DNA from: Candidatus Dojkabacteria bacterium UBA2259
Lineage (GTDB): Bacteria > Patescibacteriota > Dojkabacteria > SC72
NCBI GenBank assembly: GCA_002347605.1
Contig: DDXN01000015.1
Coordinates: 1-12,520 of the forward strand
Direction: 5' to 3'
DNA: 12,520 bases
In this document: positions 5,113-12,520 of the stretch, piece by piece
How the letters are laid out: each line of letters begins with the position of its first letter
How positions within the stretch are numbered: the first letter of the stretch is position 1
Program-made: the position numbers and the translations under genes
Notes under the pieces: generated by a model
Databases searched by the model: none
Seen by the model: the letters and a program-made list of their open reading frames with translations, nothing else
Told to the model about the DNA's origin: nothing

Positions 5113-5142
5113 GAGGACATCTTAGGATGTCCTCTTTTTTTT
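5113..5142 (+). terminator. Intrinsic terminator after the hammerhead
   Basis: GAGGACATC (5113-5121) pairs perfectly with GATGTCCTC (5126-5134) over a TTAG loop, followed by eight T (5135-5142). It ends the + strand unit. The reverse strand also has a T-rich run after the stem, so it may serve the convergent glycosyltransferase gene as well. Cleavage at 5018 would release an RNA of about 124 nt ending here. Confidence 0.9.
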
Positions 5143-5968
5143 ACTTAAAAAGTTTTCTAAATAGTTCAAATGATTTCATAAAAAGAGTAGGGGGGAATAT
5201 ACTAAGTATACGTACACCTACCTTTTGTATATTCCATATAATATACTCTCTTACTGTAGGTTTAATATTTAATTCTTTAATAGCCCAATTCCTAATCTCA
5301 TTTGTTTTCTTAAAATGATCTAACATCTTAGATTGACTCTCTGTTTTGTAAGTCATCCTATACTTAAGTACAGTATCCTTGAGGTTATGAAATTCTCCCT
5401 TAGTACTTAGTATTAAGAAGAACTTTACATCCTCTACCTTCCATATATTCTCAGGATACAACCCTATATCTTCTACAACACTTTTTCTTAGCATTACTGC
5501 TGGATGTGCAAACGGTTGAAAAAGAAATCTATTCTTTTTAATATCCATGTCCTTTGAAGCATACTCCCTATGACCAGTAATATTGCTATTCTCATCTATG
5601 ATATCTATTTGACCACCAACTGCTACACAGTTAGGATTAGATTCTAAATATTCAACCTGTTTTTGTATACGAGTAGGGTACATTATGTCATCTGCATCTA
5701 TTCTAGCTATATATTTACCCTTAGATTCTCTTATACCAATATTTATAACATTACCCAAACCATTCTGTTTCTCTACAGGTATTACTGTTATCTTCTCTCC
5801 ATACTCCTTTAATATCTCTAAAGTCCTATCATCTGATTTGTCATCCACCACTATAATCTCAATATTTTTGTATGTTTGACCTAAACAGCTATCTATTGAC
5901 TCTTTAATATACCTCTCACCATTATGAACAGGTATGACTATTGAAACTAACGGATTACTTTTTTCCAT
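5141..5968 (-). CDS. Family 2 glycosyltransferase
   Basis: 275 residues from the ATG at 5968. An upstream TTG at 5983 in the same frame is a less likely start. GT-A fold: VSIVIPVHNGERYI (8-21), VVDDKSDD (40-47) for nucleotide binding, IDADDIMYPTR (90-100) with the metal-binding DxD, HPAVML (155-160) as the acceptor-side motif, and VED (178-180) in the place of the catalytic base. The C-terminus (215-275) is basic and partly hydrophobic and may touch the membrane. It transfers an activated sugar to a cell-surface glycan; donor and acceptor cannot be told. The start overlaps the end of the giant membrane-protein gene by 14 nt (ATG inside its last codons), a sign of translational coupling in one operon. 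Its stop abuts the terminator of the convergent ribozyme unit. Confidence 0.9.
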   Translation of the reverse strand: MEKSNPLVSIVIPVHNGERYIKESIDSCLGQTYKNIEIIVVDDKSDDRTLEILKEYGEKITVIPVEKQNGLGNVINIGIRESKGKYIARIDADDIMYPTRIQKQVEYLESNPNCVAVGGQIDIIDENSNITGHREYASKDMDIKKNRFLFQPFAHPAVMLRKSVVEDIGLYPENIWKVEDVKFFLILSTKGEFHNLKDTVLKYRMTYKTESQSKMLDHFKKTNEIRNWAIKELNIKPTVREYIIWNIQKVGVRILSIFPPTLFMKSFELFRKLFK

Positions 5969-8900
5969 CTCTTCTCTGTGCAATGAACTTAATAGTTAAG
6001 TATGACCCCATCGCAAGGATTAGGACATATCCAAAATATGATAACAGGTTAGGCCAATATATCACAGATACAGAGTCAAAATTTTCACTCGAAATATCCC
6101 ATGCCTGTTTCCATCCATTTATACTTACCCTTGTATCTCTGCTTAAAGGTAGGAGGAGAATTCCATTTCTTTTTACAGCTAACCAACCAGGTGATTTGGC
6201 TTGTGGTATCGAGATGAGAATGTTCTCTTGTGTACTTGGAATATCTCCACTATCAATACTGTAATATGTTGAATTTGCTGAGTTAAATACACTACCCATC
6301 TCATACTCCCTAAATTCATTCTTTTTCTCCTGTATGTACATCAATCCATTCCAAGCCAAAGGATACTTCATAAAGACAAACTCTTTGAGAATATTTTCGG
6401 TTGTTAATGTGTAGCTACTACTCCCATAGATTACATTAAGAAGTTTTTCCTCCTGACCACTGTTTAATATGTTTAGATAGGAAGAATCTGTTAAACTTGC
6501 TAACATATCAACAAACCAACACTTCTCCTCTTTGTCATAGATTAAGCATAGGCTAGATGGTATATTAGAAACATTTTCTCCTTTCCAATATACTAAGTAC
6601 TTTGAATTTGAGTTTGTAAGGAACAAATTAGCTGTTTGATTTATATAGTCATTTTCAACTCTTTGATACATACCTGATTTAATCGAAATATCAAAAACCT
6701 TACTTTCAGAATCAGATCTGTTTGGCTGCCACATTGTGTATACAGAATTATCACCGTTATACAGATACCCAACATTACCTATCACAACAGGTATGTGTAC
6801 TGTATACAAGTTTCCATCATCCAAAAATACATCCTTTGGTTCCCAAACTTCTGAAGCAGAGCTAATTGGAATTGAACCCTTCAAAGGTGCATACTGTATC
6901 AACACATTCCTAAATATCGCCTCTGATGTGGAATCCCTTGACCTATTTAAGGCATACAATATTAAAGAAACTCTCTCATCCTTCTCGATTATTGTATCTA
7001 GAAGCAAATCAACATCACCATACAAAGTATCTGAAGAGAGGAATTTCTCTTCGTTTAGACACTTCTTTTGTGTATTTGAATATATACAGTACCCAACATA
7101 GTTTTCTAAATCAGTTTCCCAGTTTATCGCTATTCTTAATATATTCCTGTCCCTTGTATCTATTGGAATGCCCGTATATACACAAGGAGAATCAGTTGTA
7201 CCCTTTAAAGAAAAACCAGAAGACACCTCTTGTGGTGTAACAAAAGTACTCTCAACAACATCTCCTCCTGAGCAATCACTTCCTTTCGTTTGTGAAAGAA
7301 GAGGCCTCATATCAATAGAAACAAAATCCGAGTCTGAAATACCATATATAGAGGGGTTTGATCCATAGTTACTCTGAATTGAGATACCTTCTGCAACAGT
7401 ATTTTTCTTAAAAACACTACTACCAACTACATAGTACTCGAAATCACCAGAATACATACGATACGGTTTAACTGAAACTTCTCCCTCAATATATGGATAT
7501 GAAGGATATGTATACAAATTTTGATTACTGTACACCACCTTTATTGGTAAACTCCCAAGGGTACTCTGTGAAAGATTAGAGTACATATATGTACTGTATC
7601 CCTGATACTCAAACTCTCCAACAATTTCATTTCCTTCTAATCTAAGATTTTGTATCTCCATATCTAGTGGAGAAAGAGTAGGGTATCTTGGGACATCTTT
7701 AACAAATATGTTTTCTGATTCAATACTTGAAAGAGATTCTGTAAATACTCTTGACTCGTAATCTGGTACTTTGTAAAGAGAAAGCTCTCCACTTGACCAC
7801 AGTAATTCATAGTTTGAGAAAAGTGAAAGAACTTTTTCCTCATCAATATCAAATGCATAACCCTCAGCTTCAATACTCCTATCAAACAAAACATACTCAA
7901 CATCATACTTATGCATTAAAGAAAGAAACTCATCTTTACTTTGTGCCCGAACAATATTTGATATCTTAAGTAAAGCATCTTCCCCTACCTTAGAACCCAC
8001 GGCCGAAGACATATCCATTACAGGATTCGGAATAATGTAAGAGATGAATTGAGAACCCCAAAAGCCCCATTCATACTCTCTAAAGTAGTTGTTATTTGAT
8101 GGTGGTGCATAATATATTCTCCCTGTTTGATCATTCCCAACAAGGTAATCCTTTAATTCATAGTACTGTGAAGGTATATTAACTAATGCCCTCTTGGCAA
8201 ATATATCTCCTTTAAACATGTACTCTGAATATATCAGTGGCAAAATTGAAAGAGATACAAAAAATACAATTATTGTAAGACGTTTAAGAAATTTTTTAGA
8301 TACAAAAGAAGAAAAGAATTTAATTAGATATATTGCTCCAAAAGTCGAAAGAATTGAAATACATATTAAATATATCTGTCCTAACTTAGAAAATGGCCAT
8401 CTGAATACCTGCTTAAACAAAGGTATGTTTTCCTGCAACCAAAGAAATATATTCCCCCAAGGAGGATTAAGTACCTTAATTAAAAAGAGTGACCCAATAC
8501 CAATAACTACCCAAAACAGTAATTTGTAATTCTTGATAAATATACTAAACACCAAAGCCACCAAAGCGAAAAGTGCAGGTATTAACCCAATTACTTTGTA
8601 AAAATCATATGTCTGGAATAGCTCTGCCATTGGGAATAGATATGAATTACCATCTTGATCAAAGAGTGTTCTGTTATACATTCTTGCAGAGTTAATTAAT
8701 GTTTGAGAGTTTGTTTCTAAATCAATTACACTTGATGTAATACTCCTGTTTGTATATGAATCCACTATGTCCGAACTTGTTGTAAGAGTGTAGTGTACAA
8801 AAGGAAGAATCCAAAACAGTTGAGTAACCAGAAATACTCCTAAGATAATCAGAATATTTTTTACCTCTCTTTTTCTTCTATACTTAGAAGTAAAATTAAC

Positions 8901-9575
8901 AAATATTGTAAACAGAAGTATGAATACTAAATCTACAACAAACAGTGTAGCTATTACACTAGTTGCAGTAAAAAGTATTGATGTAAAAAACAGTATTAAT
9001 ACATTCTTCCATGTATTCTCTTGTGAATATCCATATATACTTATCAGGAGTAGTGGTAGAAATCCAAAATTAACGATATATGGAGCCATGTTTTGATAGA
9101 AGAGCCACATAGTCCATAGGGTTGTAAAATATGTAATTCCAGAAAACAAGTACCCCCAATTAGCATATCTTGATAATTTACTTTTGAGGATAAATTTCTT
9201 TGTTAAACACGCCATTGATATTGAGCCAACAATCATTGAGAAGAAATAGAATAGCTGACCTGTTAACCAACTAGGAAAAAAAAGATCAAATACAGAGTAA
9301 ACAGCAGACCTAAATATGTCAGCCTGTTCACTCTCAGATGCAAATCCCAAGACTCTGTATCCTCTCCATGCAGGAGATTGCAGATATCTAGATACTGATA
9401 GGGTAGGGTTTAACTCTGGGGAGTAGTTATCATTAGATAGTATATTTTTCCCAATTTTTAAAGACAAAATACATATTAAAGTTAAGAGTAGTATTAACAA
9501 TATCTGTGCAAAATTCCTTTCTAAAAATTTCTCCACTTTACTAAACTTGGGTAATTTGATACTTGATAATTTCAT
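5955..9575 (-). CDS. Giant polytopic membrane protein, GT-C/YfhO-like
   Basis: 1206 residues from the ATG at 9575. An ATG at 9617 would add 14 residues, but a -10-like TATACT lies between the two starts. A basic N-terminus (1-24) is followed by about eleven membrane spans up to residue 445, then a large extracytoplasmic region (about 455-1170) and a final span (about 1178-1198) before a basic tail. The first outer loop has DNYSPELNP (49-57), the place where GT-C glycosyltransferases carry catalytic acids. YDVEYVLFDR (557-566) and the Phe/Trp-rich surroundings resemble the YfhO and AftD (DUF3367) type proteins. I infer a role in transferring lipid-linked sugars to a surface glycan or glycoprotein. 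It forms an operon with the overlapping GT2 gene downstream. The exact family is uncertain. Confidence 0.8.
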   Translation of the reverse strand: MKLSSIKLPKFSKVEKFLERNFAQILLILLLTLICILSLKIGKNILSNDNYSPELNPTLSVSRYLQSPAWRGYRVLGFASESEQADIFRSAVYSVFDLFFPSWLTGQLFYFFSMIVGSISMACLTKKFILKSKLSRYANWGYLFSGITYFTTLWTMWLFYQNMAPYIVNFGFLPLLLISIYGYSQENTWKNVLILFFTSILFTATSVIATLFVVDLVFILLFTIFVNFTSKYRRKREVKNILIILGVFLVTQLFWILPFVHYTLTTSSDIVDSYTNRSITSSVIDLETNSQTLINSARMYNRTLFDQDGNSYLFPMAELFQTYDFYKVIGLIPALFALVALVFSIFIKNYKLLFWVVIGIGSLFLIKVLNPPWGNIFLWLQENIPLFKQVFRWPFSKLGQIYLICISILSTFGAIYLIKFFSSFVSKKFLKRLTIIVFFVSLSILPLIYSEYMFKGDIFAKRALVNIPSQYYELKDYLVGNDQTGRIYYAPPSNNNYFREYEWGFWGSQFISYIIPNPVMDMSSAVGSKVGEDALLKISNIVRAQSKDEFLSLMHKYDVEYVLFDRSIEAEGYAFDIDEEKVLSLFSNYELLWSSGELSLYKVPDYESRVFTESLSSIESENIFVKDVPRYPTLSPLDMEIQNLRLEGNEIVGEFEYQGYSTYMYSNLSQSTLGSLPIKVVYSNQNLYTYPSYPYIEGEVSVKPYRMYSGDFEYYVVGSSVFKKNTVAEGISIQSNYGSNPSIYGISDSDFVSIDMRPLLSQTKGSDCSGGDVVESTFVTPQEVSSGFSLKGTTDSPCVYTGIPIDTRDRNILRIAINWETDLENYVGYCIYSNTQKKCLNEEKFLSSDTLYGDVDLLLDTIIEKDERVSLILYALNRSRDSTSEAIFRNVLIQYAPLKGSIPISSASEVWEPKDVFLDDGNLYTVHIPVVIGNVGYLYNGDNSVYTMWQPNRSDSESKVFDISIKSGMYQRVENDYINQTANLFLTNSNSKYLVYWKGENVSNIPSSLCLIYDKEEKCWFVDMLASLTDSSYLNILNSGQEEKLLNVIYGSSSYTLTTENILKEFVFMKYPLAWNGLMYIQEKKNEFREYEMGSVFNSANSTYYSIDSGDIPSTQENILISIPQAKSPGWLAVKRNGILLLPLSRDTRVSINGWKQAWDISSENFDSVSVIYWPNLLSYFGYVLILAMGSYLTIKFIAQRRDGKK

Positions 9576-9585
9576 ATATAAAAAT

Positions 9586-9591
9586 AGTATA
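9586..9591 (-). promoter_or_regulatory. -10 box just upstream of the giant membrane protein
   Basis: TATACT on the - strand (5 of 6 consensus) ends 10 nt before the ATG at 9575, so the RNA would be nearly leaderless. No good -35 is seen 17 nt further upstream. It supports the inner start codon but is weak evidence in A+T-rich DNA. Confidence 0.35.
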
Positions 9592-9624
9592 GCAAAAATA
9601 TTTGTATAGAAATACATCTGTTGC

Positions 9625-9653
9625 TTGACAGGAAAACAATAAAATACTATTGT
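9625..9653 (+). promoter_or_regulatory. Promoter for the 653-aa gene
   Basis: A perfect -35 TTGACA (9625-9630), a 17-nt spacer and TATTGT (9648-9653, 4 of 6). The start point would be near 9660, with a leader of about 70 nt. It lies in the divergent gap between the giant membrane protein and the 653-aa gene. Confidence 0.5.
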
Positions 9654-9730
9654 TTAAATAGAAAACTGCTTTTACATTTTTACCTATTATTTTATGTAAG
9701 CAGAAATAATTTAAAATTATTTTTTTTACA

Positions 9731-11692
9731 ATGACTGCTTTTGAGAACTCAACTTCAACTCAAGGAGGAACGAACGTAAATAGTAATCCTTCGGATCAAA
9801 ACCTGGAGACAGGTTGGGAATACCCAAAAAACGATAATCCCAATGTTGTTCTCACTACAGCAGAAGGTACAAAAACAGATTTTAATTCACCTAACTATCA
9901 ACAGCAAAATCAAGAGGGTACTGAAAGCAAAATATCTTACTTTGCTGCAGGTGATGCAAAATTAGAATCTGCTCCACCTTTAGTATTACCCCCAAATGAA
10001 GAAAGAGCAACATCAGAAATGAGACAGATATGGGGTATAAATACTAGACAGGGTGAGAAACCCAGTGAAGTTATTAAGGATGTAAGAAAGTATCCTGATG
10101 CAAAAGAGCTTGAAAAAGCATCAAAGGAATACAGCAAAGACAGAGAGAGTTTGGATGATGCAGATAGAAAAGGTATAAAGCAAAGCGATCAGGGAGTTTT
10201 CCATGAAGCAGAATTGGTCAAAATTAATAATCATTTAAAAGAATATGACGAATCTCTTAGAAAAGGTAGAGAACTGAAAGATAATGAAATTAAGTTACTT
10301 AGAGATCAATACTTTGAGAAATTACCAAGATACAGCTCATTTAAGGCTTCCTATGACTCAAAAAATCTTACACAGGAAGATAGAGAGATATTGTTGAAAA
10401 CTCATTTTGCCCAAGAGATTAACGACTTTGATTCATCATTAAAGAATGCTGAAGGGAAATTTAGTTCCGAGAAGTGTAACTTAAAACAACTTGGAACTTT
10501 GTATGACATTTATGAAAAAGATCTTATCTCAGAACACGTAAAAGACAGGAAAGCAAGAGAACAGGAAAGTGGAGATGATGATCGAGAGAAAAGAATGGAA
10601 GAATACAAGAAATGGTTTGAGGATACATACGGTATTCCATGGTCTGTTGAGGCTGCGAAGTTAATGCAAGAGAGGGATAATCTAAAAACTGAAAGAGATT
10701 TATTCAAAGAAGATAAAAAGATTAAAGAAGAGAGATTTCAAACTAACAAAGATGGTGGGAAGAAAGAGGGAAAAGATACAGAGGGAAAAGATACAGAGGG
10801 AAAAGATGATGAAGCAGACAAAGAAAGAAGAGAAAGAAATCTTAAAAGACTTTCACTTGTTGCTGGAGTAGTAAGTGGTGTCGGAACAGGATTACTTGTA
10901 TCAAGTGGAGCAATTGTACCAGTAGCAGTAACAGTAGCTGCCTCTAATTTAGTTACCTTCGGAACTGATGCCTTTGCGAAAAGAGGTATTGAGAAAATTG
11001 ATACTAGATTAAGTAATAAAGATTTATCATTAGAAGATAGAACTAAACTAGAAAAAAGGAAATTTAATCTTGAGAAACTAAGGAAAGGCCTTAGCTATAT
11101 CAAACCATTTATTGGAGGCTTTGGTGGAGGATTTGCTGCATCTGCACTATTTAGATCGGTATTTATGGCTGGTCAGAGCTTAATTCAAGAGTTTGGTAAT
11201 ACTGGAGAAAGTTCCCAAGTAACAACAAGCACAGAGAGTACACAAGAGACTCCAACAAATACCGAAAGTTCTAAAGACATACCAAATCAAGTAAGTACAG
11301 AGACAGGAACAAGTGTAGAAAACCTAGGTTCAGAAGCAATAACTGAGGATGTGTTGGTTTCAAATGGTAGAGTTAACCTACCTGGTAGTGCATGGAATGG
11401 TAACTTAGCAGGCGACTCTGTTGGTACTCTTCAAGGTGGAGCGTTAAATCATTCAAACTATACAGGAGGAGTATATGAAATGGCACCAAACTTGGCAGAA
11501 CAGGCTCTCAAACAGGCAGGTATAACAAGAAACGTTTTGTTAGATAATCTTGGAACAGATGGTACACATAGACTCTTGTACAATTTTGTAACAGAGATTC
11601 AATCAGGTAATACAAATCCTTCTTTAAGCTCTGTGTTAAGCAAAATGCAGGGAGAAGGTGTAGAGAATTTACTAAAAATAATAAATAAATAA
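9731..11692 (+). CDS. Large hypothetical protein with a membrane hairpin
   Basis: 653 residues, family not recognised. The N-terminus (1-65) is Asn/Gln/Thr/Gly-rich and disordered-looking. Residues 110-370 are highly charged and probably coiled-coil, with a short repeat EGKDT at 346-358. Two hydrophobic Gly/Ala-rich segments follow (about 374-410 and 456-482), separated by a charged helical stretch, so the chain probably crosses the membrane twice as a hairpin. A Ser/Thr-rich linker (488-540) leads to a C-terminal domain (545-653) with GALNHSNYTGG and a helical end. There is no signal peptide, so the N-terminal part is probably cytoplasmic. Motif WEYP (29-32) recurs in the VanY-like protein. 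No Shine-Dalgarno. The 142-aa gene follows after 14 nt and is probably co-transcribed. Confidence 0.8.
   Translation: MTAFENSTSTQGGTNVNSNPSDQNLETGWEYPKNDNPNVVLTTAEGTKTDFNSPNYQQQNQEGTESKISYFAAGDAKLESAPPLVLPPNEERATSEMRQIWGINTRQGEKPSEVIKDVRKYPDAKELEKASKEYSKDRESLDDADRKGIKQSDQGVFHEAELVKINNHLKEYDESLRKGRELKDNEIKLLRDQYFEKLPRYSSFKASYDSKNLTQEDREILLKTHFAQEINDFDSSLKNAEGKFSSEKCNLKQLGTLYDIYEKDLISEHVKDRKAREQESGDDDREKRMEEYKKWFEDTYGIPWSVEAAKLMQERDNLKTERDLFKEDKKIKEERFQTNKDGGKKEGKDTEGKDTEGKDDEADKERRERNLKRLSLVAGVVSGVGTGLLVSSGAIVPVAVTVAASNLVTFGTDAFAKRGIEKIDTRLSNKDLSLEDRTKLEKRKFNLEKLRKGLSYIKPFIGGFGGGFAASALFRSVFMAGQSLIQEFGNTGESSQVTTSTESTQETPTNTESSKDIPNQVSTETGTSVENLGSEAITEDVLVSNGRVNLPGSAWNGNLAGDSVGTLQGGALNHSNYTGGVYEMAPNLAEQALKQAGITRNVLLDNLGTDGTHRLLYNFVTEIQSGNTNPSLSSVLSKMQGEGVENLLKIINK
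10766..10807 (+). repeat. 15-bp coding microrepeat, 2.8 copies
   Basis: GAGGGAAAAGATACA at 10766-10780 is repeated exactly at 10781-10795, with a partial third copy at 10796-10807. It encodes EGKDT units in the charged region before the first membrane span. Being in frame, expansion or loss by slippage would change linker length without frameshift. Confidence 0.85.
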
Positions 11693-11706
11693 ATTAATAT
11701 TTAATA

Positions 11707-12135
11707 ATGATGGATTTAAATACAGAATTTGAACAATTGAAAGGAGAACTCTTCTCTCTTGGATTTGATCAAACAAAATTTGATGAATTACTTGTTTTAG
11801 CAACAGAAAATGTCATAGATAAAGCAATGGAAGATCTTGAATCTGGAGAAAACGACCAGCTAATTGAAGAGCTATCAAATATGATAAACACTCCAGTTAA
11901 TAACGAAACAGATGCAACTGAGAGACTAAATCTCTTTTTTAACAAAGTTTACGGAGATCAAGCAGAAACAATGAAACTTGAGATGTTAAACAACTATCTT
12001 AAAGAGACAATAGAGATAACAAAAAAAGCAAAAGATTTAGCTACTAGATATGAAACTGGAGATCCAACAGCTATTGCTGCTGTACAATCTAGTATGGGAG
12101 ATCCTGATGTGCAAAAAGTACAAGACTTACTTTAA
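11707..12135 (+). CDS. Small acidic helical hypothetical protein
   Basis: 142 residues (ATGATG start; the second ATG at 11710 is equally possible). It is acidic and rich in Leu, Glu, Asp and Lys, with no signal peptide or membrane span, and is predicted almost entirely helical. I do not recognise the family. It begins 14 nt after the 653-aa gene and is probably translated from the same mRNA; the pair may form a complex, with this protein binding the cytoplasmic part of its neighbour. That is an inference from gene order alone. No Shine-Dalgarno. Its stop codon overlaps the end of the convergent recombinase gene by 9 bp, and no terminator hairpin is visible between them. Confidence 0.75.
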   Translation: MMDLNTEFEQLKGELFSLGFDQTKFDELLVLATENVIDKAMEDLESGENDQLIEELSNMINTPVNNETDATERLNLFFNKVYGDQAETMKLEMLNNYLKETIEITKKAKDLATRYETGDPTAIAAVQSSMGDPDVQKVQDLL

Positions 12136-12520
12136 AGGATGATTCTTTCTAACAGTCTCTTCTGCAAACTTCTCACTTGCATGTACATACTTAGTAGTTG
12201 TGTCTAAGCTCTCATGGCCCAAAAGTATCTGTAATGCTACTGCACTAGCACCATCTTCTGCCATATATGTGGCAAAACCATGTCTTAAACTATGCGCTGA
12301 GGTAGGAATTTGAATACCTAATCTCCTTCTGTAATCAGCAATTTTTTCTTGAAAATAGTTAGTTGATATTCTTGAATTAGGTTTCTTACTCCTAATACCT
12401 ACAAATGGAATGAATAGGGCAGGGGAGTTGAATTTTTCCAAAAATTTGTTTTTCCTATACTCCTCAACCAACCTAATATATTTCCTATTCTCAGAATCAA
12501 AAACCTCTAAATTTAAACCC
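12127..12520 (-). CDS. Xer-type tyrosine recombinase, C-terminal part (5' end outside window)
   Basis: The frame is open to the right edge, so the start lies beyond the window; 130 C-terminal residues are visible. They hold the end of the catalytic domain: HSLRH (76-80) with catalytic His76 and Arg79, LGH with His102, and the nucleophile Tyr111 in TKYVHAS. The ending NHPLK resembles the HP-containing tail of XerC/XerD. The first catalytic Arg is in the missing part. The enzyme cuts and rejoins DNA through a 3'-phosphotyrosine. It could be the chromosome dimer resolvase acting at dif with FtsK, or an integrase of a mobile element; the tail favours Xer. No dif-like site was found in the visible flank. 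Confidence 0.88.
   Translation of the reverse strand, partial: GLNLEVFDSENRKYIRLVEEYRKNKFLEKFNSPALFIPFVGIRSKKPNSRISTNYFQEKIADYRRRLGIQIPTSAHSLRHGFATYMAEDGASAVALQILLGHESLDTTTKYVHASEKFAEETVRKNHPLK

Larger units (their letters stand above)
2390..7683 (+). repeat. Strand-biased octamer GAGTAGGG, six copies
   Basis: Exact copies at 2390-2397, 3600-3607, 3795-3802, 5185-5192, 5671-5678 and 7676-7683, all on the + strand; none was found on the - strand. A one-base variant GGGTAGGG is at 9401-9408 and GAGTAGGT at 4133-4140. One copy is in a + strand gene, four are in - strand genes and one is intergenic. The frames differ (for example read as YPYS and as YPTR), so coding does not explain it. It resembles FtsK/SpoIIIE-orienting motifs. 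Confidence 0.6.

Noticed and set aside
5941..8529. Several + strand open frames opposite the giant membrane-protein gene
   Set aside because: They lack family motifs and plausible composition and are antisense to a long conserved-looking gene.
9705..9727. AATAATTT/AAATTATT followed by T-run as a terminator before the 653-aa gene
   Set aside because: The loop would be a single base, the stem is only A-T, and it lies just before a start codon; more likely A+T-rich promoter or leader DNA.
693..9826. Identical palindromic dodecamer TGGGAATACCCA at 693-704 and 9815-9826 as a regulatory site
   Set aside because: Both copies lie inside genes in the same frame and encode WEYP, so a shared peptide motif explains them better; two copies are too few to argue for a DNA site.
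10766..10807. Short regular repeats as a CRISPR-like array
   Set aside because: The units are adjacent without spacers, 15 bp long and in frame within a coding region.
12115..12140. dif site between the 142-aa gene and the recombinase
   Set aside because: The genes overlap by 9 bp and no palindromic 28-bp arrangement is present.
1..12520. tRNA or rRNA genes
   Set aside because: No cloverleaf with a TTCGA-type T loop and no rRNA-like segments were seen on either strand.

Overview
The window looks like low-G+C (roughly one third G+C), gene-dense bacterial chromosome, probably from a Patescibacteria/CPR-type organism. The grounds are compact genes of unknown family, a giant membrane glycosyltransferase-like protein, a sortase beside a tiny exported protein ending in a PTG-hydrophobic-basic tail, and an almost complete lack of Shine-Dalgarno sequences. 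The lineage is an inference. The standard code reads every gene cleanly; the stops used are TAA and TAG only.

Left part (1-2435, + strand): a sortase missing its N-terminus, a VanY-type D,D-carboxypeptidase, a 77-residue putative sortase substrate behind a promoter with a palindrome over its -10 box, and a DPM/ALG5-like family 2 glycosyltransferase. These are all envelope functions. Middle left (2441-3712, - strand): two tandem paralogous proteins of unknown function, each with its own promoter.

Centre (about 3800-5142, + strand): the most unusual part. Two near-identical promoters sit on a diverged tandem repeat of about 92 bp. A 300-400 nt hairpin-rich leader follows, then a Cys-rich lipoprotein gene of visibly different composition. 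It has the only strong Shine-Dalgarno in the window, and that site lies in a perfect hairpin. After the gene comes a complete type III hammerhead ribozyme (5013-5097), then a strong intrinsic terminator. A perfect 13-bp inverted repeat brackets the lipoprotein gene and ends 2 nt before the ribozyme, and a 9-bp segment could compete with the ribozyme's stem III. The mRNA of this unit should therefore cut itself between gene and terminator.

Right part: a - strand glycosyltransferase pair (a giant GT-C/YfhO-like membrane protein overlapping a GT2), then a divergent + strand pair (a 653-aa protein with a membrane hairpin and a 142-aa acidic helical protein). The C-terminal catalytic half of a Xer-type tyrosine recombinase runs off the right end. 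Across the window the octamer GAGTAGGG occurs six times, always on the + strand, whatever the gene direction or frame. It resembles the FtsK/SpoIIIE-orienting motifs of other bacteria.
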